NCBI GenBank assembly: GCA_023389455.1
Contig: JAEWEJ010000340.1
Location: forward strand, 1 to 10,746
Source: Actinomycetes bacterium
Lineage (GTDB): Bacteria; Actinomycetota; Actinomycetes; Actinomycetales; Cellulomonadaceae
DNA: 10,746 bases
Direction: 5' to 3'
In this document: positions 5,672 through 10,746 of the stretch, piece after piece
How the letters are laid out: every line of letters starts with the position of its first letter
Position numbering within the stretch: the first letter of the stretch is position 1
The notes under the pieces: generated by a model
The model's database searches: none
The model's input: only the letters and a program-made list of their open reading frames with translations
Told to the model about the DNA's origin: nothing
Translations under genes and position numbers: made by a program

Positions 5672-5952
5672 GCACCGAGGAGACGACGCCCACGCCCGAG
5701 ATCGCGGGCCTCGCGGCCGAGGCCGACCTCGCACGGGCGGAGCTGGCCCGGACGATCGACGCGCTCGCCGACCGGGTCGACCCCCGGCGCCAGGCCGAGC
5801 GCGCCAAGGAGAAGGGCCGGCGCCTCATCTTCGACGCGACCGACCCGGCCGCACTCCCCGAGGACCGCGCCCGCGCGCGCAAGATCGCCGCGGCCGCCGG
5901 CGTCGTGGTCGCCCTCGTCGTCGTCGGGATCGTGCGCCGCATCACCCGCTGA
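5668..5952 (+). CDS. DUF3618 family membrane-anchored protein
   Basis: A 94-residue protein. The N-terminal half carries the DUF3618 signature, LARAELARTIDALADRVDPRR (21-41): an amphipathic helix whose LaxTIDaLadRvdP core is typical. A basic stretch follows (AERAKEKGRRL) and then one membrane helix at about 74-89 before the basic end RRITR. It is translated from GTG 5668, four bases overlapping the Holin-X stop, with AAGGGGG seven bases upstream. The longer open frame reaching back to 5254 is an out-of-frame shadow of the Holin-X gene and was not used. Function is unknown; coupling implies a fixed ratio with Holin-X and perhaps a complex at the membrane. Confidence 0.88.
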   Translation: MSTEETTPTPEIAGLAAEADLARAELARTIDALADRVDPRRQAERAKEKGRRLIFDATDPAALPEDRARARKIAAAAGVVVALVVVGIVRRITR

Positions 5953-5981
5953 GCACAGGCACCGGATCCTCCGTGCCCTCG

Positions 5982-6004
5982 CCCGCCGGGCCCTGCCCGG
6001 CGGG
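5982..6004 (+). terminator. Terminator-like hairpin after the Holin-X/DUF3618 operon
   Basis: CCCGCCGGGC (5982-5991) and GCCCGGCGGG (5995-6004) form a perfect 10-base stem with loop CCT, 29 bases after the DUF3618 stop. No T-tract follows. Confidence 0.7.
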
Positions 6005-6215
6005 ACAGCGTCCCGCGCGGAGCAGGTGATGCCGGGCAGCGTCACGCGGGCGGCCTCGCGCCCCACCTGGCGAGGCGGGCCACCCGCAGGACCCCGGGGC
6101 GATCGCCCGTGCCGCGGGGCCCCAGGTCTCGTTGCGGCCACAGCACGACGGCCGCGGCCGTCCCGCCCGGAGCTCGTCCAGGTGGGGCGGCCGCGCCCGT
6201 CCTGCGTCCGCCTGC

Positions 6216-6232
6216 CCCCGGCAGTGCCGGGG
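6216..6232 (-). terminator. Possible terminator hairpin downstream of bldC
   Basis: CCCCGGC (6216-6222) and GCCGGGG (6226-6232) form a perfect 7-base stem with a three-base loop, 85 bases beyond the bldC stop on its strand. There is no T-tract, and the distance makes the assignment tentative. Confidence 0.4.
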
Positions 6233-6317
6233 TTCGCCGGCCGAGCGGGACGCCGTCGCTTCGCACACTCCCCCGCGGTGCGCGTGACGCGTCGACGACC
6301 GACCGGGCGACGTCAGG

Positions 6318-6533
6318 TCAGGACTGCGGCGTCGTCCTGGGCTGCGGGACCCCGTTCAGCAGGTCGCGCACCTCCGACTCCCGGTAGCGGCGGTGACCGC
6401 CCAGGGTGCGGATCGAGGACAGCTTGCCGGACTTGGCCCAGCGCGTGACCGTCTTCGGGTCGACGCGGAAGAGCGTCGCGACCTCGGACGGCGTGAGGAG
6501 GGCCTCCGCCTCGGACGAGTGTGTGGTGGACAC
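6318..6533 (-). CDS. bldC: BldC-type MerR-like DNA-binding regulator
   Basis: A 71-residue single-domain regulator with a MerR-like winged helix-turn-helix and no effector domain. LLTPSEVATLFRVDPKTVTRWAKSGKL (12-38) and SIRTLGGHRRYRESEVRDLL (40-59) are almost identical to Streptomyces BldC as I remember it. In Streptomyces BldC binds direct repeats cooperatively and restrains the onset of development; in a non-sporulating host the regulon is unknown. The start is GTG 6533, supported by GGGAGG six bases upstream; an ATG nearby at this site is out of frame. The gene stands alone and is divergent from the DUF3073 gene across about 680 bases. The unusually long upstream region may hold its control sites. 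Confidence 0.94.
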   Translation of the reverse strand: MSTTHSSEAEALLTPSEVATLFRVDPKTVTRWAKSGKLSSIRTLGGHRRYRESEVRDLLNGVPQPRTTPQS

Positions 6534-6837
6534 TGCATACCTCCCATGTGGTGACCGCCCTGCGAGGACCCGCCTGGTTCACGGGCGCCGCGAGGAGCGT
6601 GCGTCTCGGTACTGAATCTGGCACATCGGGCACTCCGGGACACGTCAGCGACGCGCAGTCAGCCACCGGCACGGTGCTCAGGACGCTGCAGCCGCCGGAC
6701 CACGTCCCTGGGGTGCCGTCGACAGCACCACCCTAAACCCGCCGGAAACCGGACACATCTCCGTAGGTCGCCCGAATGCCGTCCCACCTTCGTGTGACGT
6801 CCGCCTCGTCCGTCCGCGCGTACGCTTCCGAGGTCTG

Positions 6838-6856
6838 CGCCCGGCTGCGCCGGGCG
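6838..6856. terminator. Orphan terminator-like hairpin in the bldC/DUF3073 gap
   Basis: CGCCCGGC (6838-6845) and GCCGGGCG (6849-6856) form a perfect 8-base stem with loop TGC. It lies about 305 bases upstream of bldC and 358 bases upstream of the DUF3073 gene, so it does not follow any known gene. It could end an unannotated short transcript on either strand, or simply be a GC-rich dyad. Confidence 0.35.
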
Positions 6857-7103
6857 TGGTGCCTGGTCGGACGGCCATGACAGGGCGCGGACGCCGCTCA
6901 GGGAGCCGCAGACAGGGCTGCGCAGGCGCAGCGCGGAGCATGATCCTCGTCACAGTGCGCTGCCCGGTGCGCAGGACGCACCGTCTCGGTACGTGGACCG
7001 GGCCGTCCTCCTCCGGTGCGCACCAGTCATTTCGACCGCGTCGGTTGTCATCCGCACCCTGCACCGGCGTCGACGTGTCCCAACCCACCCGGCGCAGGTG
7101 GTC

Positions 7104-7129
7104 GGAATGGATCGCGACCCTGTACCGTT
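7104..7129 (+). promoter_or_regulatory. Candidate SigR/SigH-type (thiol-stress ECF sigma) promoter for the DUF3073 gene
   Basis: GGAAT (7104-7108) is followed by exactly 18 bases and then GTT (7127-7129), which is the published SigR consensus of Streptomyces and close to mycobacterial SigH. The start of transcription would fall near 7136, about 80 bases before ATG 7215. The match is short, so chance occurrence cannot be excluded. Confidence 0.45.
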
Positions 7130-7214
7130 GCCACACGAAGAGACTCAACAGCACCCGGGGCCGCACGTGTGAGCACGGAGCCGCCCCGCTTCCACGTTAG
7201 AGGGGGTCGATGCC

Positions 7215-7424
7215 ATGGGGCGCGGCCGTCAGAAGGCAAAGCAGACGAAGGTGGCGCGGGAGCTGAAGTACTTCAGCCCTGACACCAACTACAGAGCTCT
7301 CGAGCAGGAGCTCACGTCGCGCAGCCGTAACGATGTCGTCACGGACAGCCGCCGCAGTGCGGTCAGCACGGACGACGACGACCCCGCAGGGTGGGACCGC
7401 TGGCCTCGGGACGACGAGTTCTGA
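7215..7424 (+). CDS. DUF3073 family small basic protein
   Basis: A 69-residue soluble protein. The N-terminal MGRGRQKAKQTKVARELKYF is the hallmark of DUF3073, a small actinobacterial family with a basic start and an acidic tail (here STDDDDPAGWDRWPRDDEF). Function is unknown; the basic N-terminus could contact nucleic acid or the ribosome, which is speculation. AGGGGG (7201-7206) lies eight bases before ATG 7215; the ATG at 7210 is out of frame. It stands alone, convergent with purM, and is preceded by a SigR-like promoter. From memory, this gene often lies near purM in actinobacteria, as it does here. Confidence 0.92.
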   Translation: MGRGRQKAKQTKVARELKYFSPDTNYRALEQELTSRSRNDVVTDSRRSAVSTDDDDPAGWDRWPRDDEF

Positions 7425-7445
7425 GGGTCTGCGCATCCACCTGAT

Positions 7446-7489
7446 GCCGTGGGCGGCGTGACCGGGACCGAGGTCACGACGCCCACGGC
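7446..7489 (+). terminator. Terminator hairpin of the DUF3073 gene
   Basis: Arms 7446-7463 and 7472-7489 pair over 18 bases with a single mismatch around an 8-base loop, 21 bases after the stop. It would also work for transcripts from the other strand. No T-tract is present. Confidence 0.8.
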
Positions 7490-7694
7490 CGGTCGGCCCC
7501 TCACGACGGCCGGCCCGCAGCAGGTCCGGCCCTGACTCCTCGTCCCCGACCCACACGGTCTCGACCACAGGTCGAGCGACGAGGCTGCACGAGGCGTCCC
7601 CTGATCGGACCTCCCCACCGACGCACCGTCCGCCGCCGCGGACCCGGCATGACGCCGTCCGCGTGACCTCCCCGCGGGGCGAACCCCGGCGTGA

Positions 7695-7722
7695 CGCCCG
7701 CACCACTCACGCCGTGCGGGCG
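7695..7722 (-). terminator. Terminator hairpin of the purF-purM operon
   Basis: CGCCCGCAC (7695-7703) and GTGCGGGCG (7714-7722) form a perfect 9-base stem with a 10-base loop, 19 bases beyond the purM stop on its strand. No T-tract is present. Confidence 0.65.
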
Positions 7723-7741
7723 CCCCACCGGCAGGCGCGCG

Positions 7742-8863
7742 TCAGACCGTCCGGTACGTGCCGTGCAGCCGGACCGCGCCACCCTGGACACCCTTGGTCC
7801 CGGCCACGACCCCGGGGGCCGTGGCGTCGTCCTCGCGGGCGTCGCGCACGGTGCCGAGCACCCAGGCCGGCATCCCGCGGTCGCGCGCGGCGAGCTGGAC
7901 GGCGTCGGCGACGTCGGGGCTCACGACCGCGACCATGCCGACGCCCAGGTTGAGCGTGTTCTCCAGGTCGCGCCACGGCACGGAGCCGAGCTGCTGCACC
8001 AGGGTGAAGACGGGCGGGAGCACCCACGACGTCCGGTCGACGTCCGCGACCAGGCCGGCAGGCAGCACGCGCGCGACGTTCGCCGCGAGCCCGCCGCCGG
8101 TGACGTGGCTGAACACGTGGACCCGCTCGGCGCCGAACTGCGCGACGAGCGCCAGGCAGTCGGCGGCGTACACGCGCGTCGGCTCCAGGAGCTCCTCGCC
8201 CAGCGTGCGCCCCAGGTCCTCGACCTGCCGGTCCAGGCCCCACCCCGCGACCTGCACGACCCGGCGCACCAGGGAGTACCCGTTGGAGTGCAGCCCCGAG
8301 GAGCCGAGGGCGATCAGCACGTCGCCCGCCCGGACCCGCTCGGGGCCGAGCAGCTCGTCCGCCTCGACCACACCGGTCGCGGCACCCGCGACGTCGTACT
8401 CGTCCGGGGCCAGCAGCCCGGGGTGCTCGGCCGTCTCGCCGCCCACCAGGGCGGTGCCCGCGACGGAGCACGCGGCGGCGATCCCGCGCACGACGTCCGC
8501 GATGCGCTCGGGGACGACCCGCCCGCACGCGATGTAGTCGGTCATGAACAGCGGTGTGGCGCCCACGACGACGATGTCGTCGACGACCATGCCGACGAGG
8601 TCGAAGCCGATCGTGTCGTGCACGTCCATCGCCTGGGCGATCGCGACCTTCGTACCGACGCCGTCGGTGGACGTGGCCAGCAGCGGCCTGCGGTAGCGGG
8701 TGAGCGCGGCCGCGTCGTAGAGGCCCGCGAAGCCGCCGACGCCCCCGAGCACCTGCGGACCGTGCGTCGCGCGCACGGCGTCCTTCATGAGCTCGACGGC
8801 CTTGTCGCCGGCCTCGGTGTCGACGCCGGCCGAGGCGTACGTGACCGGCTGCGGGGCGCTCAC
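7742..8863 (-). CDS. purM: Phosphoribosylformylglycinamidine cyclo-ligase (AIR synthetase)
   Basis: Cytosolic de novo purine enzyme, EC 6.3.3.1, that closes formylglycinamidine ribotide to aminoimidazole ribotide using ATP. It has 373 residues, normal for an actinobacterial PurM. Visible family landmarks in order: YASAGVDTEAGDKAVELMK (9-27), GGFAGLYD (43-50), TSTDGVGTK (64-72) of the ATP-binding region, FDLVGMVVDDIVVVGATPLF (87-106), VGGETAEHPG (140-149), LGSSGLHSNGYSLVR (186-200) and FSHVTGGGLAANVARVLP (251-268). The start is GTG 8863, overlapping the purF stop as GTGA (8860-8863), so it is translated by coupling to purF. The open frame continuing upstream to 10606 is a shadow inside purF, not a fusion. 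It is followed by a terminator hairpin. Confidence 0.97.
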   Translation of the reverse strand: MSAPQPVTYASAGVDTEAGDKAVELMKDAVRATHGPQVLGGVGGFAGLYDAAALTRYRRPLLATSTDGVGTKVAIAQAMDVHDTIGFDLVGMVVDDIVVVGATPLFMTDYIACGRVVPERIADVVRGIAAACSVAGTALVGGETAEHPGLLAPDEYDVAGAATGVVEADELLGPERVRAGDVLIALGSSGLHSNGYSLVRRVVQVAGWGLDRQVEDLGRTLGEELLEPTRVYAADCLALVAQFGAERVHVFSHVTGGGLAANVARVLPAGLVADVDRTSWVLPPVFTLVQQLGSVPWRDLENTLNLGVGMVAVVSPDVADAVQLAARDRGMPAWVLGTVRDAREDDATAPGVVAGTKGVQGGAVRLHGTYRTV

Positions 8864-10407
8864 GGGCGCTCCAGCGCGGACGCGCCACCGGTCGCCGGGA
8901 CGATGGAGAGCAGCCCGTCCTCGGGCTGCCCCAGGGGCAGCTGGTTCTGCTCGAGCAGGTGCTTGCCGAGCCGCTCGGACGGCGGCAGCTCGATCGGGTA
9001 CCGGCCGCTGAAGCAGGCGGTGCAGAGCTGCGACGCAGGCTGCTCGGTGGCGGTGATCATGCCCTCCTCGGACAGGTAGCCCAGCGAGTCGGCGCCCAGC
9101 GACCGGGCGATCTCCTGCACCCCCAGGCCGTTGGCGATGAGCTCGGCGCGCGAGGCGAAGTCGATGCCGTAGAAGCACGGCCACTTCACGGGGGGCGCGG
9201 TGATCCGGATGTGGACCTCGGCCGCCCCGGCCTCCCGCAGCATCCGGACGAGGGCGCGCTGGGTGTTGCCGCGCACGATCGTGTCGTCCACGACCACCAG
9301 CCGCTTGCCGCGGATGACGTCCTTGAGCGGGTTGAGCTTGAGCCGGATCCCGAGCTGCCGCAGGGTCTGCGACGGCTGGATGAACGTGCGCCCGACGTAC
9401 GCGTTCTTCGTCAGGCCCTGGCCGAACGGGATGCCGGACTTGGCGGCGTACCCCACGGCCGCCGGCGTCCCGGACTCCGGCACGGGGATGACGAGGTCGG
9501 CGTCCGCCGGGTGCTCCACGGCGAGCCTGCGGCCCATCGCGACGCGCGCGGCGTGCACGGACCGGCCGTTGATCGTCGTGTCCGGCCGCGCCAGGTAGAC
9601 GTACTCGAAGACGCACCCGGCACGGTCGATGGGCGCGAACCGCGTCGAGCGCAGCCCGTCGGCGTCGATCGCGATGAACTCCCCGGGCTCGACCTCGCGC
9701 ACGTACGACGCGCCGACGATGTCGAGCGCGGAGGTCTCGGAGGCGACGACCCAGCCGCGCTCGAGGCGTCCGAGCACGAGCGGCCGCACGCCCTGCGGGT
9801 CCCGTGCCGCGTACAGCGTGCGCTCGTCCATGAACACGAGGCAGAACGCACCGCGCAGGCGCGGCAGGACCTCGATCGCCGTCGCCTCGAGCGTGTGGTC
9901 GGGGTCGCCCGCGAGCAGCGCGGTGATCAGCGCGGTGTCGGTCGTGTTGCCCCGGGCCAGCTCGCCGCGGCGCTGGCTGCCGTACCGCTCGGCGACGAGG
10001 TCGACCAGCTCGGCCGAGTTGGTGAGGTTGCCGTTGTGGCCCAGCGCGACGGTGCCCGCCGCGGTCGCGCCCAGCGTGGGCTGCGCGTTCTCCCACGTCG
10101 ACCCGCCGGTCGTGGAGTAGCGCGTGTGGCCGATGGCGATGTGCCCCTGCAGCGCGTTGAGCGCGGTCTCGTCGAAGACCTGGGAGACCAGCCCCATGTC
10201 CTTGTAGACGAGCAGCTGCTGGCCGTTGGACGTCGCGATGCCCGCCGACTCCTGGCCGCGGTGCTGCAACGCGTAGAGGCCGAAGTAGGTGAGCTTCGCC
10301 ACCTCTTCGCCGGGGGCCCAGACGCCGAAGACACCGCAGGCATCCTGCGGGCCTTTCTCGCCGGGTAGAAGGTCGTGGTTGAGACGTCCGTCTGCGCGGG
10401 TGGCCAC
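8860..10407 (-). CDS. purF: Amidophosphoribosyltransferase, propeptide and Fe-S type
   Basis: First committed enzyme of purine synthesis, EC 2.4.2.14: it transfers glutamine-derived ammonia to PRPP, giving phosphoribosylamine. With GTG 10407 as start it has 515 residues. The N-terminal Ntn-type glutaminase begins at Cys24 in QDACGVFGVWAP, after a 23-residue propeptide that must be removed. IGHTRYSTTG and LGHNGNLTN are glutaminase motifs. The phosphoribosyltransferase half has VVVDDTIVRGNT (371-382), the PRPP loop. Cys265, Cys411, Cys462 and Cys465 (GCVFEY, PCFYGID, CTAC) match the [4Fe-4S] ligands of the Bacillus-type enzyme. An alternative GTG at 10425 adds six residues; 10407 is preferred because the family usually starts a few residues before DGRLNHDLLPGEKGPQDACG. 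Neither start has a clear Shine-Dalgarno. It overlaps purM by four bases. Confidence 0.97.
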   Translation of the reverse strand: MATRADGRLNHDLLPGEKGPQDACGVFGVWAPGEEVAKLTYFGLYALQHRGQESAGIATSNGQQLLVYKDMGLVSQVFDETALNALQGHIAIGHTRYSTTGGSTWENAQPTLGATAAGTVALGHNGNLTNSAELVDLVAERYGSQRRGELARGNTTDTALITALLAGDPDHTLEATAIEVLPRLRGAFCLVFMDERTLYAARDPQGVRPLVLGRLERGWVVASETSALDIVGASYVREVEPGEFIAIDADGLRSTRFAPIDRAGCVFEYVYLARPDTTINGRSVHAARVAMGRRLAVEHPADADLVIPVPESGTPAAVGYAAKSGIPFGQGLTKNAYVGRTFIQPSQTLRQLGIRLKLNPLKDVIRGKRLVVVDDTIVRGNTQRALVRMLREAGAAEVHIRITAPPVKWPCFYGIDFASRAELIANGLGVQEIARSLGADSLGYLSEEGMITATEQPASQLCTACFSGRYPIELPPSERLGKHLLEQNQLPLGQPEDGLLSIVPATGGASALERP

Positions 10408-10452
10408 GGGACCATGGTGGCACACGCCGTCGAGCGCGGGGCGGGGCGTCCA

Positions 10453-10480
10453 CGGGTCGTCGCGACCCGCACGGCGGGTC
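10453..10480 (-). promoter_or_regulatory. Overlapping alternative hairpins upstream of purF
   Basis: Three segments can pair in two exclusive ways. CGACCCG (10463-10469) pairs perfectly with CGGGTCG (10453-10459) across a three-base loop, or its GACCCG (10464-10469) pairs with CGGGTC (10475-10480) across five bases. The block sits between the stop of the upstream membrane protein and purF, partly overlapping that stop. It may be an intergenic terminator or an attenuator-like leader. No known purine riboswitch core was recognised. The pairing is seen; a regulatory role is inferred. Confidence 0.35.
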
Positions 10481-10746
10481 AGTCGCGCGGGGCGGGTCGA
10501 CGGCGCCGCGTGCTGCGGCGGTCCGCCGCCAGGGCGACGACCCCGCCGGCCAGCGCGCCGACGAACCCGAGGCTGAGCGCGAGGAGCCAGCGCACGCCGT
10601 TCTCACCGCCGAGGAACGGCAGCACGCCGCCGTCCGACGCCACCGTGCTGCCGTCCGACGTCACCGCGGCCAGGACCACGCCGACGACCATCCCCACCAG
10701 GGCGCCGGCCACCATGAACGCCGGGTAGCGGGGCGCCCTGCGCACC
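10479..10746 (-). CDS. Small two-helix membrane protein, start probably outside the window
   Basis: An uncharacterised membrane protein of at least 88 residues. From the first in-window GTG (10745) it reads RYPAFMVAGALVGMVVGVVLAA, a first membrane helix (about 8-28), then a polar Ser/Asp/Gly loop (TSDGSTVASDGG), a second helix (about 52-73, WLLALSLGFVGALAGGVVAL) and a basic tail RRSTRRRRPAPRD. The frame is open to the window edge, so the true start may lie further upstream; the ATG of FMVAGAL would cut into the first helix and is unlikely. It ends 71 bases before the purF start on the same strand and may be cotranscribed. The polar loop is encoded by a duplicated 21-base unit. I do not recognise a function. 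Confidence 0.75.
   Translation of the reverse strand, partial: VRRAPRYPAFMVAGALVGMVVGVVLAAVTSDGSTVASDGGVLPFLGGENGVRWLLALSLGFVGALAGGVVALAADRRSTRRRRPAPRD
10629..10666. repeat. Two-copy 21-base tandem duplication inside the membrane-protein gene
   Basis: GCCGTCCGACGCCACCG (10629-10645) recurs as GCCGTCCGACGTCACCG (10650-10666) with one difference and a 21-base period. This keeps the frame and doubles a T/A-SDGSTV-like motif in the loop between the two membrane helices. It looks like a recent in-frame slippage duplication, and loop length may vary between strains. Confidence 0.7.

Larger units (their letters stand above)
5953..6317. other. Convergent gene-free stretch rich in perfect dyads
   Basis: These 365 bases lie between the ends of the DUF3618 gene and bldC. 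No gene is supportable. Four clean inverted repeats are present: 5982-6004 (10-base arms), 6053-6076 (GCCTCGC/GCGAGGC, 10-base loop), 6147-6162 (a 16-base perfect palindrome, GACGGCCGCGGCCGTC) and 6216-6232 (7-base arms). The outer two suit terminators for the two converging units; the middle two are unexplained. Confidence 0.55.
6534..7214. other. Long divergent gene-free region between bldC and the DUF3073 gene
   Basis: Nothing in these 681 bases reads as a protein gene: the open frames at 6678-7166 (minus) and 6856-7200 (plus) are Arg/Pro-rich, lack ribosome sites and match nothing I know. Visible elements are the hairpin at 6838-6856; a 7-base hairpin CGGTGCG/CGCACCG at 6965-6983; the palindrome GGTGCGCACC at 7015-7024, which reuses the GGTGCGCA of that hairpin; a SigR-like promoter at 7104-7129; and the ribosome sites of the two flanking genes. 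A small RNA is possible but not demonstrated. Confidence 0.5.
7425..7741. other. Convergent gene-free stretch between the DUF3073 gene and purM
   Basis: These 317 bases hold no supportable gene. They contain two strong hairpins, one close to the DUF3073 end (7446-7489) and one close to the purM end (7695-7722), listed separately. The middle, about 7490-7694, shows nothing I can name. Confidence 0.6.

Noticed and set aside
4705..5952. Prophage remnant suggested by the holin family name
   Set aside because: No endolysin, integrase, attachment site or structural gene is present; Holin-X with DUF3618 is an ordinary chromosomal pairing in actinobacteria.
6678..7166. 162-codon minus-strand frame in the bldC/DUF3073 gap
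   Set aside because: No ribosome site, Arg/Pro-rich, no family resemblance; overlapped by an equally weak frame on the other strand.
6856..7200. 114-codon plus-strand frame in the same gap
   Set aside because: No Shine-Dalgarno and low-complexity basic composition; it also spans the SigR-like promoter and hairpins.
7691..10368. Long plus-strand frames opposite purM and purF
   Set aside because: Antisense shadows of well-identified genes; no ribosome sites, no recognisable domains.
7742..10606. A 954-codon frame suggesting a larger fusion upstream of purM
   Set aside because: Only the part from 8863 matches PurM. The rest runs inside purF in another frame, and the GTGA overlap gives the true purM start.

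Overview
The window is uniformly GC-rich and its genes use GTG starts freely. Together with a Cellulomonas-type S1 serine protease, BldC, DUF3073, a Holin-X/DUF3618 cassette and a propeptide-type PurF, this points to an actinobacterium, most likely Micrococcales and close to Cellulomonas. The genus is an inference from recalled protein similarity; no search was run. I see no insertion sequence, prophage, CRISPR array or resistance island. It reads as ordinary chromosome with a few lineage-specific genes.

Layout, left to right. (1) 1-891, minus: an LLM-class flavin/F420-type oxidoreductase, cut by the window edge. It is divergent from (2) a secreted alpha-lytic/streptogrisin-type serine protease (1005-2141, plus). 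The short gap between them carries a repeated GTGACTGT motif and a perfect palindrome that look like a shared operator. (3) After a strong convergent hairpin comes a minus-strand metal module: an ArsR/SmtB repressor (3109-3459) translationally coupled to a CDF cation exporter (2195-3112), with its own promoter apparently giving a leaderless mRNA. Upstream of it lies a small zincin-like metallopeptidase (3491-3844). (4) A tRNA operon Glu(UUC)-Asp(GUC)-Phe(GAA) at 4043-4346 has a good promoter and a strong terminator hairpin. (5) 4705-5952, plus: three small membrane proteins (Holin-X-like, Holin-X, DUF3618), probably one cell-envelope operon. (6) bldC (6318-6533, minus) and a DUF3073 gene (7215-7424, plus) diverge across a gene-free gap of about 680 bases; the DUF3073 side has a sequence matching the SigR/SigH promoter consensus. 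(7) 7742-10407, minus: purF-purM, two de novo purine genes overlapping by 4 bases, preceded by a small two-helix membrane protein that runs to the right edge.

Functionally, ArsR would repress its own gene and the exporter until metal rises. PurF makes phosphoribosylamine at the first committed step of IMP synthesis and PurM acts four steps later. The tRNA operon is a standalone housekeeping unit. The bldC / DUF3073 / purM / purF neighbourhood resembles, from memory, a conserved actinobacterial arrangement. Three gene pairs use the same 4-base GTGA stop/start overlap, and most transcription units end in long GC-rich hairpins without a T-tract.

Nothing here convincingly amounts to a new multi-gene system. 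The most useful leads are the protease/oxidoreductase operator region, the SigR-like promoter, the His-rich ArsR-CDF pair with a Glu-for-His metal site, the T-loop of tRNA-Phe, and the hairpin-rich gaps around bldC and upstream of purF.
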